Source: JAVKSL01 sp039583695
GTDB lineage: Bacteria > Actinomycetota > Acidimicrobiia > Acidimicrobiales > JAJPHD01
Direction: 5' to 3'
NCBI GenBank assembly: GCA_039583695.1
Contig: JAVKSL010000127.1
Span: 1 to 7,083 of the forward strand
Length of the DNA: 7,083 nt
Position numbers and translations under genes: made by a program. Within the stretch, counting starts at the first letter, position 1, and every line of letters begins with the position of its first letter. The notes under the pieces were generated by a model, which was given only the letters and a program-made list of their open reading frames with translations, was not told the DNA's origin and did not search any database. Below are positions 1 through 6,294 of this stretch, one piece after another.

Positions 1-49
1 GCCCGATCACTCACGTCCTGCCTCATGAGCGTACACCTGTTCCCACTGG

Positions 50-427
50 TTGACCCACATCTATGCCGGGAGGCCCCACAATCTGTACTCGCACGACGAC
101 GATGCTGCGCAGATTGCCCGAGCGAGGGCCCTCGAACACCTCCGGCAGGAAGTCGATCCCGAGAGGTCGAGGATCTACGACGAGGTGTTCCGCGGCTTGA
201 CTGGCGCCTCGCCGAAGGCGGCGCGGGTCATGGCATCGTCGTTCTGGGTGGGGAGTCAGTCGGGGCCGATACTCGGCGTCGGTCGCATGTCGGTTGGTCT
301 GTATTCGTGTCGGCTGCGACGGCCTATGTGCCCATTCTCGCCAGCTCCGAGCCCGCCACCTATCGAACGGAGCGGGGGCATCGACCGGCCACTTCGCGAC
401 TCGCTCGACAAGCACACCTGCTCGTAA
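50..427 (+). CDS. weak hypothetical ORF, possibly a gene remnant
   Basis: I do not recognise this protein. The frame opens after an in-frame TGA at 26-28, and the earliest usable start is a TTG at 50 with no clear ribosome-binding site. Codons from about 60 to 260 have strongly G/C third positions, and the translation there is protein-like: a charged, helix-prone stretch around residues 20-50 containing ALEHLRQEVDPERSRIYDEV. After about position 270 the translation becomes Pro/Arg/Ser-rich and the neighbouring frame (ORF 25-459) looks equally plausible. The real gene may therefore be truncated or frameshifted. No Tad component is recognisable in it. It could be the 3' remnant of a displaced gene or a chance open frame. 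Confidence 0.25.
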   Translation: MTHIYAGRPHNLYSHDDDAAQIARARALEHLRQEVDPERSRIYDEVFRGLTGASPKAARVMASSFWVGSQSGPILGVGRMSVGLYSCRLRRPMCPFSPAPSPPPIERSGGIDRPLRDSLDKHTCS

Positions 428-668
428 GCAACCACGTCCAACTCACGTCGGCCAGATGAGAAGTCCCGAGCATGACCGAGGAAACCGACAAGTTGATCGC
501 CTTTCGCCCGCGACAAGGGAGGAGCCGGGACGATGTTCTCCCAGGACCGGACCGACAAGAACCCTGCCAAAACCGACACGATCCCCGAATCCCTACATCG
601 ACGACGACCACTCCGCCGAAGCAGAGCACACCAGCCGGCAAGACCGACACGTACCCACGAGGCGCCCC
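428..668 (+). other. unassigned leader region before TadE1
   Basis: No complete gene is recognised in this stretch, which is where an Flp pilin gene might be expected. It contains a strong Shine-Dalgarno-like GGGAGGAG at 517-524, 8 nt before an ATG at 533. That frame is not the TadE1 frame but would join it after one base is removed near 583-593 (see findings). The encoded sequence in all three forward frames is hydrophilic and rich in Thr, Pro, Arg and Asp, with no hydrophobic segment. No convincing -35/-10 pair was seen, so the operon promoter may lie further left. Confidence 0.4.
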
Positions 669-1100
669 GTGCGCCAACGGCACTCGCCGTGGACCCGGCG
701 TGCCCGCGTTCGGGGAGAGGCGGGCGCGATCGCAGCAGAGCTGGTCATCGCCACCCCGCTGCTGTTGCTCCTCGTCTTGGGTGTCGTCCAGTTCGCCCTC
801 TTCGAGCACGCGAGCGCGGTCGCCGAGGCGGCAGCCCAGCAGGGCCTGTCGGTCGCGCGGCTCCAAGGCGAGAGCCCACAGGCCGGCACCGCCGAGACCG
901 ACGCGGTCCTCGCCCAGCTCGGCACCGGCGTGCTCGTCAGCCCCGAGGTGGCAGCAACTCGAACCGCGGCCACGACGACGGTGGTGGTGAGCGGTCACGC
1001 CGAAAGCGTGATCGGGATCTTCTCCCTGCCCGTGCGGGCGACCGCTGTCGGCCCGACCGAGCCCGCGGTGCTCGGGGCCGGGCTCGGGGCTGGGCCATGA
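669..1100 (+). CDS. TadE-like minor pseudopilin 1
   Basis: A 143-residue protein of the TadE-like family, small membrane-anchored pseudopilins of the Tad/Flp type IVc pilus. After a basic N-terminus (RQRHSPWTRRARVRG) comes a prepilin-type site EAG|AIAAEL, with cleavage predicted after Gly19 and Glu24 at mature position +5. A hydrophobic helix follows at residues 21-45 (VIATPLLLLLVLGVVQFALF), then an extracytoplasmic domain of about 100 residues rich in Ala, Val and Thr. I chose GTG 669 because GAGG (659-662) lies 6 nt upstream and the product begins just before the family core. The frame is open back to 294, and an N-terminal extension is possible. The TGA stop overlaps the next ATG (ATGA at 1097-1100), implying translational coupling. 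The likely processing enzyme is the A24 peptidase at the end of the operon (inference). Confidence 0.85.
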   Translation: MRQRHSPWTRRARVRGEAGAIAAELVIATPLLLLLVLGVVQFALFEHASAVAEAAAQQGLSVARLQGESPQAGTAETDAVLAQLGTGVLVSPEVAATRTAATTTVVVSGHAESVIGIFSLPVRATAVGPTEPAVLGAGLGAGP

Positions 1101-1702
1101 CCAGCCGAGCCGGGTCTGCTCACGTCGGGACGCGCTCGACGTCCGGTGACCGCCAGGTGCGCGGGCGCCGGACAGGCGGCCGCAAATCACGCGGCTGCCA
1201 GCCGCGGGGATGGCGGTCCTATGTCCGGGAGCGCGTCTGTGACGAGCAGGGTGCGGTCGCGACCGAGCTGGTGCTCCTCACCCCGCTGTTGATCTTGCTG
1301 CTGTTGTTCGTCGTCGCGCTCGGTCGTCTCGCCGGGGCGAGGATCAACGTCGACGGCGCAGCTGCCCAAGCCGCCCGGGCCGCGTCGATCGCTGCCACCC
1401 CCGGACAAGCCACCGCAGCAGCCGAGCAGACTGCTATCGGCGCTCTCGGATCGGACCACGTCACCTGCGCCAGTCTCAAGGTCACGACCGACACCGCTCG
1501 ATTTGCTCCCGGCGGGTCGGTCAGTGTCTCGATCACCTGCTCGGTCGCGCTGAGCGATCTCACCGGACTGGCGCTGCCTGCCTCCGAGCAGGTCACCGCC
1601 ACTGCCATCTCGGTCGTCGACACCTACCGTTCGGCTCCGGGTGGGTTCACCAACAGCGAAGAGTCTTCCGGCTTGAGCTCAAGCGTCGGAGGCGGAACGT
1701 GA
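1097..1702 (+). CDS. TadE-like minor pseudopilin 2
   Basis: A 201-residue second TadE-like protein, starting at the ATG that overlaps the TadE1 stop. It has an unusually long basic leader (residues 1-51), then a prepilin-type site DEQG|AVATEL with Gly52 and Glu57 at +5. The hydrophobic helix spans about 55-76, and the extracytoplasmic domain carries two cysteines, Cys124 and Cys148, that could form a disulfide. The sequence after the helix (ARINVDGAAAQAARAAS, residues 81-97) is typical of TadE proteins, where this helix packs against the pilus assembly. The last ~25 residues (Gly/Ser-rich, after DTYRSAPGG) are not typical family sequence and may derive from the unrelated DNA that follows. Together with TadE1 it probably forms a heteromeric minor-pilin or initiation complex, as known for TadE/TadF in other bacteria; this is inferred, not shown. 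Confidence 0.85.
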   Translation: MTSRAGSAHVGTRSTSGDRQVRGRRTGGRKSRGCQPRGWRSYVRERVCDEQGAVATELVLLTPLLILLLLFVVALGRLAGARINVDGAAAQAARAASIAATPGQATAAAEQTAIGALGSDHVTCASLKVTTDTARFAPGGSVSVSITCSVALSDLTGLALPASEQVTATAISVVDTYRSAPGGFTNSEESSGLSSSVGGGT

Positions 1703-1752
1703 GCGTGGTTAGGTGCTTCGGTTCGGGAACATTGCTGGATCCGAGGGTGCGG

Positions 1753-2004
1753 TCAGCGGCCAATGAGTGGCGCGAGCCATGGGATCGCTTCGCACGCGGC
1801 GCCAATGGTGTCAGCCTCTGTGGCGTACTCGCGACCCGAGAAGTAGCGGACCGGCGTCCATGCGCCCATGTCCTCTGGATCCCGACGGAACTCTTCGAAC
1901 CCGAAGGTGTCGTCTGGCCGCTTGAAGATGTCGATACAGCGATCGCCCTCGAAGGTCTGGTGACTTGCGAGGACCAGCCACGATTTGTCGAGGCGCGACG
2001 ACAT
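1753..2004 (-). CDS. small conserved hypothetical protein, antisense inside the pilus operon
   Basis: An 83-residue soluble protein on the strand opposite the pilus genes, occupying the gap between TadE2 and the TadG-like gene. The translation reads as a real compact protein: a DRCIDIF motif at residues 21-27, then FGFEEFRRDPED at 34-45, a WTP (49-51) and an ATEADTIGAACEAIPWL helix near the C-terminus. From memory this resembles a family of short hypothetical proteins in actinobacteria and proteobacteria with the FGFEEFRRDPED core; no function is known to me. There is no signal peptide or membrane segment. No Shine-Dalgarno sequence precedes the ATG, but a TACGAT box 7 nt upstream (+ strand 2012-2017) fits a leaderless transcript. 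Its base composition is visibly less G/C-rich than the pilus genes, consistent with insertion from elsewhere (inference). Confidence 0.7.
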   Translation of the reverse strand: MSSRLDKSWLVLASHQTFEGDRCIDIFKRPDDTFGFEEFRRDPEDMGAWTPVRYFSGREYATEADTIGAACEAIPWLAPLIGR

Positions 2005-2011
2005 GGTGGAA

Positions 2012-2017
2012 ATCGTA
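2012..2017 (-). promoter_or_regulatory. possible -10 box for a leaderless antisense transcript
   Basis: TACGAT matches the actinobacterial -10 pattern TANNNT and ends 7 nt before the ATG of the minus-strand gene, the spacing expected when transcription starts at the start codon. No convincing -35 element was seen 16-19 bp further upstream, so this is suggestive only. Confidence 0.35.
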
Positions 2018-2300
2018 CCCGTTCCATCTCGCCGCAGCTCGAGTGCTCAGCCGAGACGTACGGCGGTCACGTCGATGGGTCGGCGCCAAGGACGGGGGCG
2101 TCAACGAGGGTCATTCAGGGGGCTGCCGTGCGGATGGGGAAAGCCGACAGCACCTTGGGAACGTCAGTTCACGGATCGTCCCGTTGTGTCGTGGATCCCG
2201 AAGCGTGGTCGGGACATCGAAACATTGTCGGATTCCCGACGGGCCAAGGGCAGCGCTCGCGCCCGGAACCGGCGGAAGTTCCCACAATCTCCGCAACCCC
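2018..2300. other. unassigned DNA between the antisense gene and the TadG-like gene
   Basis: About 280 bp in which I find no recognisable gene, RNA or strong hairpin on either strand. A forward frame is open across it (1699-2304), but its product has no hydrophobic or family features. Together with 1703-1752 and the antisense gene it separates two pilus genes that are usually tightly coupled in Tad operons. No inverted-repeat ends or target duplication could be identified by eye. Confidence 0.4.
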
Positions 2301-2720
2301 ATGACCGGCTCGCTGCGACTCCGCCTCGGCGAGGAGGCGGGGATGGTCACCGCCTTCGTCGTCATCTTCACCCTGGCACTGCTCGTTATGGCCGGCCTCG
2401 TCTTGGACGGCGGGCTCGCGCTTTCGGCCAAGGTGCGCGCCATCGACGACGCACAGGCAGCAGCCCGGGCCGGCGCCCAGGCGATCGACATCCCCCTCTA
2501 CCGGCGAAGCGGCACGATCACCTTGGACCCCGCAGAGGCGGTCGTCGACGCGCAGGGCTTTCTTGCCGCAGCCGGAGAGCACGGGACCGTCACGGTTGCC
2601 GGTGACACCGTCGAGGTGACTGTCGCCATCACCGAGCCCACCCAGATCCTCTCGGTCGTCGGGGTCGACCAGCTGACCGTCACGGGCACCGGCAGCGCGA
2701 CCGCAGAGCAGGGGCCCTGA
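2301..2720 (+). CDS. TadG-like pilus assembly protein (short, N-terminal domain only)
   Basis: A 139-residue protein matching the N-terminal domain of TadG-related proteins. A basic N-terminus (LRLRLGEEAG) is followed by one transmembrane helix at about residues 14-36, then the hallmark LDGGLALSAKVRAIDDAQAA (35-54) and ARAGAQAID, a pattern shared by TadG N-termini. A short outside beta-rich domain follows to the end. It lacks the von Willebrand-type domain of full-length TadG, as is common in actinobacterial versions. Position +5 after Gly13 is Phe, not Glu, so it probably stays unprocessed by the prepilin peptidase. The ATG at 2301 has no Shine-Dalgarno sequence. A second in-frame ATG at 2343 has GAGGAGG (2331-2337) 5 nt upstream but would remove the basic segment, so I keep 2301. 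The next gene's ATG directly follows its stop. Confidence 0.8.
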   Translation: MTGSLRLRLGEEAGMVTAFVVIFTLALLVMAGLVLDGGLALSAKVRAIDDAQAAARAGAQAIDIPLYRRSGTITLDPAEAVVDAQGFLAAAGEHGTVTVAGDTVEVTVAITEPTQILSVVGVDQLTVTGTGSATAEQGP

Positions 2721-5705
2721 ATGGCCCGGATCGCACACCTCGCAAAGGGTCTTGGCGCGCTCGTCGTCTTGGCTGCCCTCGTTGCCGGCATTCCCTGGGC
2801 GCTGGTGCACTTCGTCGGCTGGCCGCTCCCACACCACGTCCCGACGGCGGCCGAGATCGGCCATGTCCTCACCTCCCATGGCATCGGCGGGCGGAGCCTC
2901 ATCGACGCACTGGCGGTCGTGGTGTGGATCACCTGGGCGATTCTCGTCGCCTCGGTCGCGGCAGAGATCCCCGCCGCTCTCGCCGGACGCCGTGCCCGGC
3001 TGCTCCCGGTCGCCGGTGTCTTTCAGCCACTCACCGGGCGCCTCGTCGCGGCCATCGTCGTTGCCTGCCTCGCCCTCGCCCCCCGGCCCGCCCATGACAG
3101 CGGAGCCGGCTCACCGTCCTTCGGCCTGGTCGGCGTGCACCGGCCTGTGGCGGCCCTGGTCCTCACCGGCGACCAACAGCGGCTCACCTACGCTGCGCCG
3201 CCCACGGGGCCACCTGCAGCCGACACCGTGGCGACGGGCACGACAGCGCCACCCACGCGTGGTCTCGGGGCGAAGGTGAATGCTGCTCGCAGCTACGTCG
3301 TCCAGCGTGGCGACACCCTGTGGGGCATCGCGGAGCGCGAGCTCGGCGATCCGCTCGACTGGTCGCAGATCTACCAGCTCAACGTCGGCCGGCCCCAGCC
3401 GGGCGGGGTGAGTCTCACCGACCCGCACTGGATCGACCCCGGCTGGACGCTGCTCCTGCCGCAATCGACGACAACGCCGTCGATGGCAGTGCCGCCAGCC
3501 GCGGCGTCGTCCCCGGTGGTACCGCCAGTGAAGCCGAGCAGCTCCACATCGCCGGTCACCGCCACTTCACCAGCGGAACCGGCGGATCGCCCGGTGCCAA
3601 TCAGTCAGGTGCCAAGCAGCGCGGTGCCGACCAGGCAGCCGATCACCAGCCATCCGGAGCGATCTGGGCACGGAAGTCCGCCCGCACAGGCGAACGGCAC
3701 GTCGCCCCATCCGGTGGACCACGGTTCCGGCCCGGTTCGCCTCCCGTCGGGCTCGGTGGTCGCCGGCTCGTTCGCCGCCGGTGTCCTCTCGGCGCTCGCG
3801 CTCGGGCGGCTGCGCCGCCGCCACGACTACCGCTACCACCCGCCTGAACCCGGAGTGGACCTCGACCCGCCACCACTGCGCCCGACGCTTTGTCACCTCG
3901 CATGGTCGGCGGGCGACGACGACGACCACAGACTTGCCGAGGACAGCCACGTCGAGGACAGATTCGACGAGGACAGCGAGGTCCTCGTGGCTGGCGGTGA
4001 AGGAAACGGCACTGGCCCGGCTCGCACCGGCGGCATCGCCACCATGGGGGCAGGCTTCGTGCTCGGAGAGGCTGAACGTCGCCTGCACGCAGGCCTCGCC
4101 GAGGTCGGGGTCCGAGACGGCCATGACGTCGTGATCGAGCTCACCGATCTCTCGGGCGTCGCGATCAGCGGCCCGGCAGCCGACGACATCGCCCGGGCAA
4201 TGCTCGCAGGGCTCCTCGTTGCAGCAGGGGCAGGCGCGGCGGAGGTTCTCGGTGCCACAGGCCTCCTCGAGCGGCTCCTGCCCGGTCTCGGATCGACCCC
4301 GGCCATCCGCCGAGCCGGCACTGCGCTGGAGGTTGCCCGGGTGGTCGAGGCCGAGCGGATCGCCCGGACCCGGCGCCTCGACGCGCTGGGCGCGACAGAT
4401 GCCACGAGCTTCCGGGAGCAGCATCCCGAGAACCCGCTGCCAGCACTCCTCGTGATCGCCGACGCGCCACCCGCCGAGTCGGCCGGGCGGTGGGCGGCGC
4501 TGTGCGCGGGCACGGACCGTCTCGCCATCGTCGTGATCTTCCTCGGCGACAGCCCGGCTGCAACCGCCCGGGTGGTGACCGATCTCGCCCGCATGGTCAT
4601 CGAAGCCGAGCCGCAGCAGCTCGCCGTGCTGCTCGGGGGTGCCGTGCTGTTCGGTATCAGTGCCGGCGAAGTCGTCGAGCTTCTCGGCCCGGTCTTCGAT
4701 GTTGGCGATCTCGGTGCTAACACCCACGTCGACAGCCACCACGCCGATGACTTGACGGTCGCTACCTCGGCTGGGCAAGCCGGCGATGCTGCTGACGGGA
4801 CTGAGGCGCTGGCCCGGGTGGTCCCCCCCGACGGTACCGCTCAGGGCCCGCGTTCGACGCCGGAGGCCGGCCACTGGCCAGAGCCGAGTACTGAGCCGAG
4901 CACTGAGCCAAGCACTGCGGTCGAGGCTTCGGTACGCCCGCTGCGAGTCGAGATCCTCGGCCCGCCCCGGGTGACTGTGTCGGGGGTGGTGGTGTCGACC
5001 GGGCTGCGCAGCCGGGCGAAGATGCTGCTCGCCTGGTACCTGTGCCGGCCCGAGGGTGCCACCGCAGAGCAGGCAGTCGACGCCCTGTGGTCCGACACCG
5101 AGCCCGACGGGGTGCTCAAGCAATTCTGGCGCTGCCTCGGGGACTTGCGTGCCGGGCTGCGAGGCGCAAGTGGGCCGACCCCCGAGGTGCTGGAGAAGAC
5201 CGGCGAGCACTACCGGGCAAAGCCCGAGGAGATCAGCTGTGACCTGTGGGACTTCGAAGTCGCGCTCGGCCAGGCCGTCAGGTCTCCCGACGATGAGACC
5301 GCCCGCCAGGCACTCCGCCAAGCAGTGGACGCCTACCGGGGGGACCTGCTCGACGGGGTGGAAGACCCCTGGGTCGAGCCGGTGCGCGAAGACCTGCACC
5401 GCCGGGCTCTTGGTGCCCACCTGCGCCTCGCCGAGCTCGACGAGCACGCCGGGCGAACCGACTCGGCGGTCGCCACCTTGGAGCGTGCCGTCGAGCTCGA
5501 CTGTTACGCCGAGGAGCCCTACCGCCGGCTCATGGCCCTCCACGCCGACCATGGCCGCACCGACGCGGTCACCGCCACCTGGAAGTTGTTGCGTCGCCGC
5601 CTCGCCGAGCTCGACCTCGACATCGATGCCGCGACCGTCAACCTCTACCGCTCCCTCTCAGCCATTGGGGCGATCGACGCCCCAAGTGTCCGGCTGCGGT
5701 CATGA
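2721..5705 (+). CDS. transmembrane LysM-BTAD regulator of the pilus locus (AfsR/SARP-type)
   Basis: A 994-residue multidomain protein. Hydrophobic segments lie at about 8-30, 60-83 and 106-122, then a LysM peptidoglycan-binding module at 190-247 (YVVQRGDTLWGIAERELG). A Pro/Ser/Thr-rich linker (250-344) leads to a fourth membrane segment (345-363) followed at once by RLRRRHDYR. Four segments with an inside N-terminus put LysM outside and everything after 364 in the cytoplasm, which fits the positive-inside rule. The cytoplasmic part has an acidic stretch (399-419), an Ala/Leu/Val-rich domain of unknown role (440-660), a three-copy EPST repeat (721-732), an AfsR/SARP-type winged helix (741-830; ALW at 788-790, LGDLR at 806-810) and a BTAD helical repeat (839-985). 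AGGGG lies 6 nt before ATG 2721. Large LysM-BTAD proteins are known near actinobacterial Tad genes, but I know of no assigned function. A transcriptional role here is inferred from the domains. Confidence 0.85.
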   Translation: MARIAHLAKGLGALVVLAALVAGIPWALVHFVGWPLPHHVPTAAEIGHVLTSHGIGGRSLIDALAVVVWITWAILVASVAAEIPAALAGRRARLLPVAGVFQPLTGRLVAAIVVACLALAPRPAHDSGAGSPSFGLVGVHRPVAALVLTGDQQRLTYAAPPTGPPAADTVATGTTAPPTRGLGAKVNAARSYVVQRGDTLWGIAERELGDPLDWSQIYQLNVGRPQPGGVSLTDPHWIDPGWTLLLPQSTTTPSMAVPPAAASSPVVPPVKPSSSTSPVTATSPAEPADRPVPISQVPSSAVPTRQPITSHPERSGHGSPPAQANGTSPHPVDHGSGPVRLPSGSVVAGSFAAGVLSALALGRLRRRHDYRYHPPEPGVDLDPPPLRPTLCHLAWSAGDDDDHRLAEDSHVEDRFDEDSEVLVAGGEGNGTGPARTGGIATMGAGFVLGEAERRLHAGLAEVGVRDGHDVVIELTDLSGVAISGPAADDIARAMLAGLLVAAGAGAAEVLGATGLLERLLPGLGSTPAIRRAGTALEVARVVEAERIARTRRLDALGATDATSFREQHPENPLPALLVIADAPPAESAGRWAALCAGTDRLAIVVIFLGDSPAATARVVTDLARMVIEAEPQQLAVLLGGAVLFGISAGEVVELLGPVFDVGDLGANTHVDSHHADDLTVATSAGQAGDAADGTEALARVVPPDGTAQGPRSTPEAGHWPEPSTEPSTEPSTAVEASVRPLRVEILGPPRVTVSGVVVSTGLRSRAKMLLAWYLCRPEGATAEQAVDALWSDTEPDGVLKQFWRCLGDLRAGLRGASGPTPEVLEKTGEHYRAKPEEISCDLWDFEVALGQAVRSPDDETARQALRQAVDAYRGDLLDGVEDPWVEPVREDLHRRALGAHLRLAELDEHAGRTDSAVATLERAVELDCYAEEPYRRLMALHADHGRTDAVTATWKLLRRRLAELDLDIDAATVNLYRSLSAIGAIDAPSVRLRS
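4881..4916 (+). repeat. three tandem 12-bp repeats encoding EPST
   Basis: Units at 4881-4892, 4893-4904 and 4905-4916 (consensus GAGCCGAGCACT, differing at one or two bases) encode EPST three times in the linker before the winged-helix domain. Being a multiple of three, copy-number change would alter linker length without breaking the frame. Confidence 0.9.
5665..5685 (+). repeat. perfect 8-bp inverted repeat before the prepilin peptidase start
   Basis: TTGGGGCG, a 5-nt spacer ATCGA, then CGCCCCAA: a perfect G/C-rich hairpin within the last codons of the LysM-BTAD gene, ending 16 nt before the overlapping ATG at 5702. No U-run follows, so it is not a classical terminator. It could modulate reinitiation at the downstream gene, slow RNA decay, or act as a DNA operator; none of these is shown. 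Confidence 0.55.
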
Positions 5706-6268
5706 CCGCCAGCCGGGCCATTGCTGGTATCGACACCCCGACCCGGATCGCTGCTACCTGCGCTCTGGGCGTGGCCGTCGAGGCGGGGATGCTCTGGCGC
5801 TTCGGATGGGCCCCACCCCTTGGCGCCTACCTCTGCTTCGGTGTGGTCGCCACCGTGGTGAGCGCCACCGACCTCGCTTCTCGCCGGGTCCCGAACCGGG
5901 TCGTGGTTCCCGGTCTCCTTGGCTGCGCAGCGCTCCTCGCGCTCGCCTCTGGCCTCGACGGTCCTTGGTGGCCGCTCGCGCGGGCGGGGATCGCCGGGGT
6001 CGTGCTCGCCGGCTTCTACCTCGCGCTCGGGCTCGCGTTCGAAGGAGGGATGGGCATGGGAGATGTGAAGTGGGCAGCTGTCGTCGGCCTCACCCTCGGC
6101 TGGCTCGGCTGGCCGGCGGTCGCCACCGGGACGCTGCTCGCGTTCTGTGCGGCGTCGCTCGACCTGCTTGTCCTCCGACTCGTGACTGGCGGCAGCGGCC
6201 GGCTGGTGGTGCCGATGGCGCCGTTCATGGCCACCGGCGCGCTGACCGCCGTGCTGGTGGTGCGCTAG
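5702..6268 (+). CDS. A24-family prepilin peptidase (TadV/CpaA type)
   Basis: A 188-residue polytopic membrane protein with about six hydrophobic segments. It carries the two catalytic aspartates of the A24 aspartic prepilin peptidases: Asp57 in SATDLASRRVPN and Asp121 in the GxGD motif GMGMGDVKW (Gly118-Met-Gly-Asp121), both at the cytoplasmic ends of helices. It lacks the N-terminal Cys-rich methyltransferase domain of PilD, as expected for TadV/CpaA-type enzymes of Tad systems. It should cleave prepilin leaders after Gly, with Glu at +5, so TadE1 and TadE2 are candidate substrates here, along with any Flp pilin encoded elsewhere. Its ATG overlaps the preceding stop (ATGA, 5702-5705) and has no obvious Shine-Dalgarno sequence, so translation probably depends on the upstream gene. 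It is the last gene of the operon; a minus-strand gene converges 26 bp beyond its stop. Confidence 0.9.
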   Translation: MTASRAIAGIDTPTRIAATCALGVAVEAGMLWRFGWAPPLGAYLCFGVVATVVSATDLASRRVPNRVVVPGLLGCAALLALASGLDGPWWPLARAGIAGVVLAGFYLALGLAFEGGMGMGDVKWAAVVGLTLGWLGWPAVATGTLLAFCAASLDLLVLRLVTGGSGRLVVPMAPFMATGALTAVLVVR

Positions 6269-6294
6269 GTCGCCGTGTAGGGCAATGGCCGTGC

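Noticed and set aside
533..1702. A single 389-residue ORF joining position 533 to TadE2.
   Set aside because: Between about 595 and 1096 this frame is an Arg/Pro-rich misreading of TadE1. TadE2 is better started at the ATG overlapping the TadE1 stop.
75..2290. The same 10-mer CCCACAATCT at 75-84 and 2281-2290, considered as possible insertion ends.
   Set aside because: Several shared 10-mers are expected by chance in 7 kb, and the flanking bases do not extend the match.
1699..2304. Forward ORF with perfect GTGA and ATGA overlaps to TadE2 and the TadG-like gene, looking like a missing operon gene.
   Set aside because: It is in exact codon register with the antisense gene at 1753-2004, whose translation looks far more like a real protein. 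The forward product has no membrane segment, pilin motif or family resemblance. The neat overlaps may be coincidence, though the start and stop placement is striking.
3567..5552. 661-residue minus-strand ORF opposite the LysM-BTAD gene.
   Set aside because: It lies wholly antisense to a gene with clear LysM, winged-helix and BTAD domains, and is rich in Gly, Arg, His and Asp with no recognisable domain. It is a typical high-GC shadow frame.
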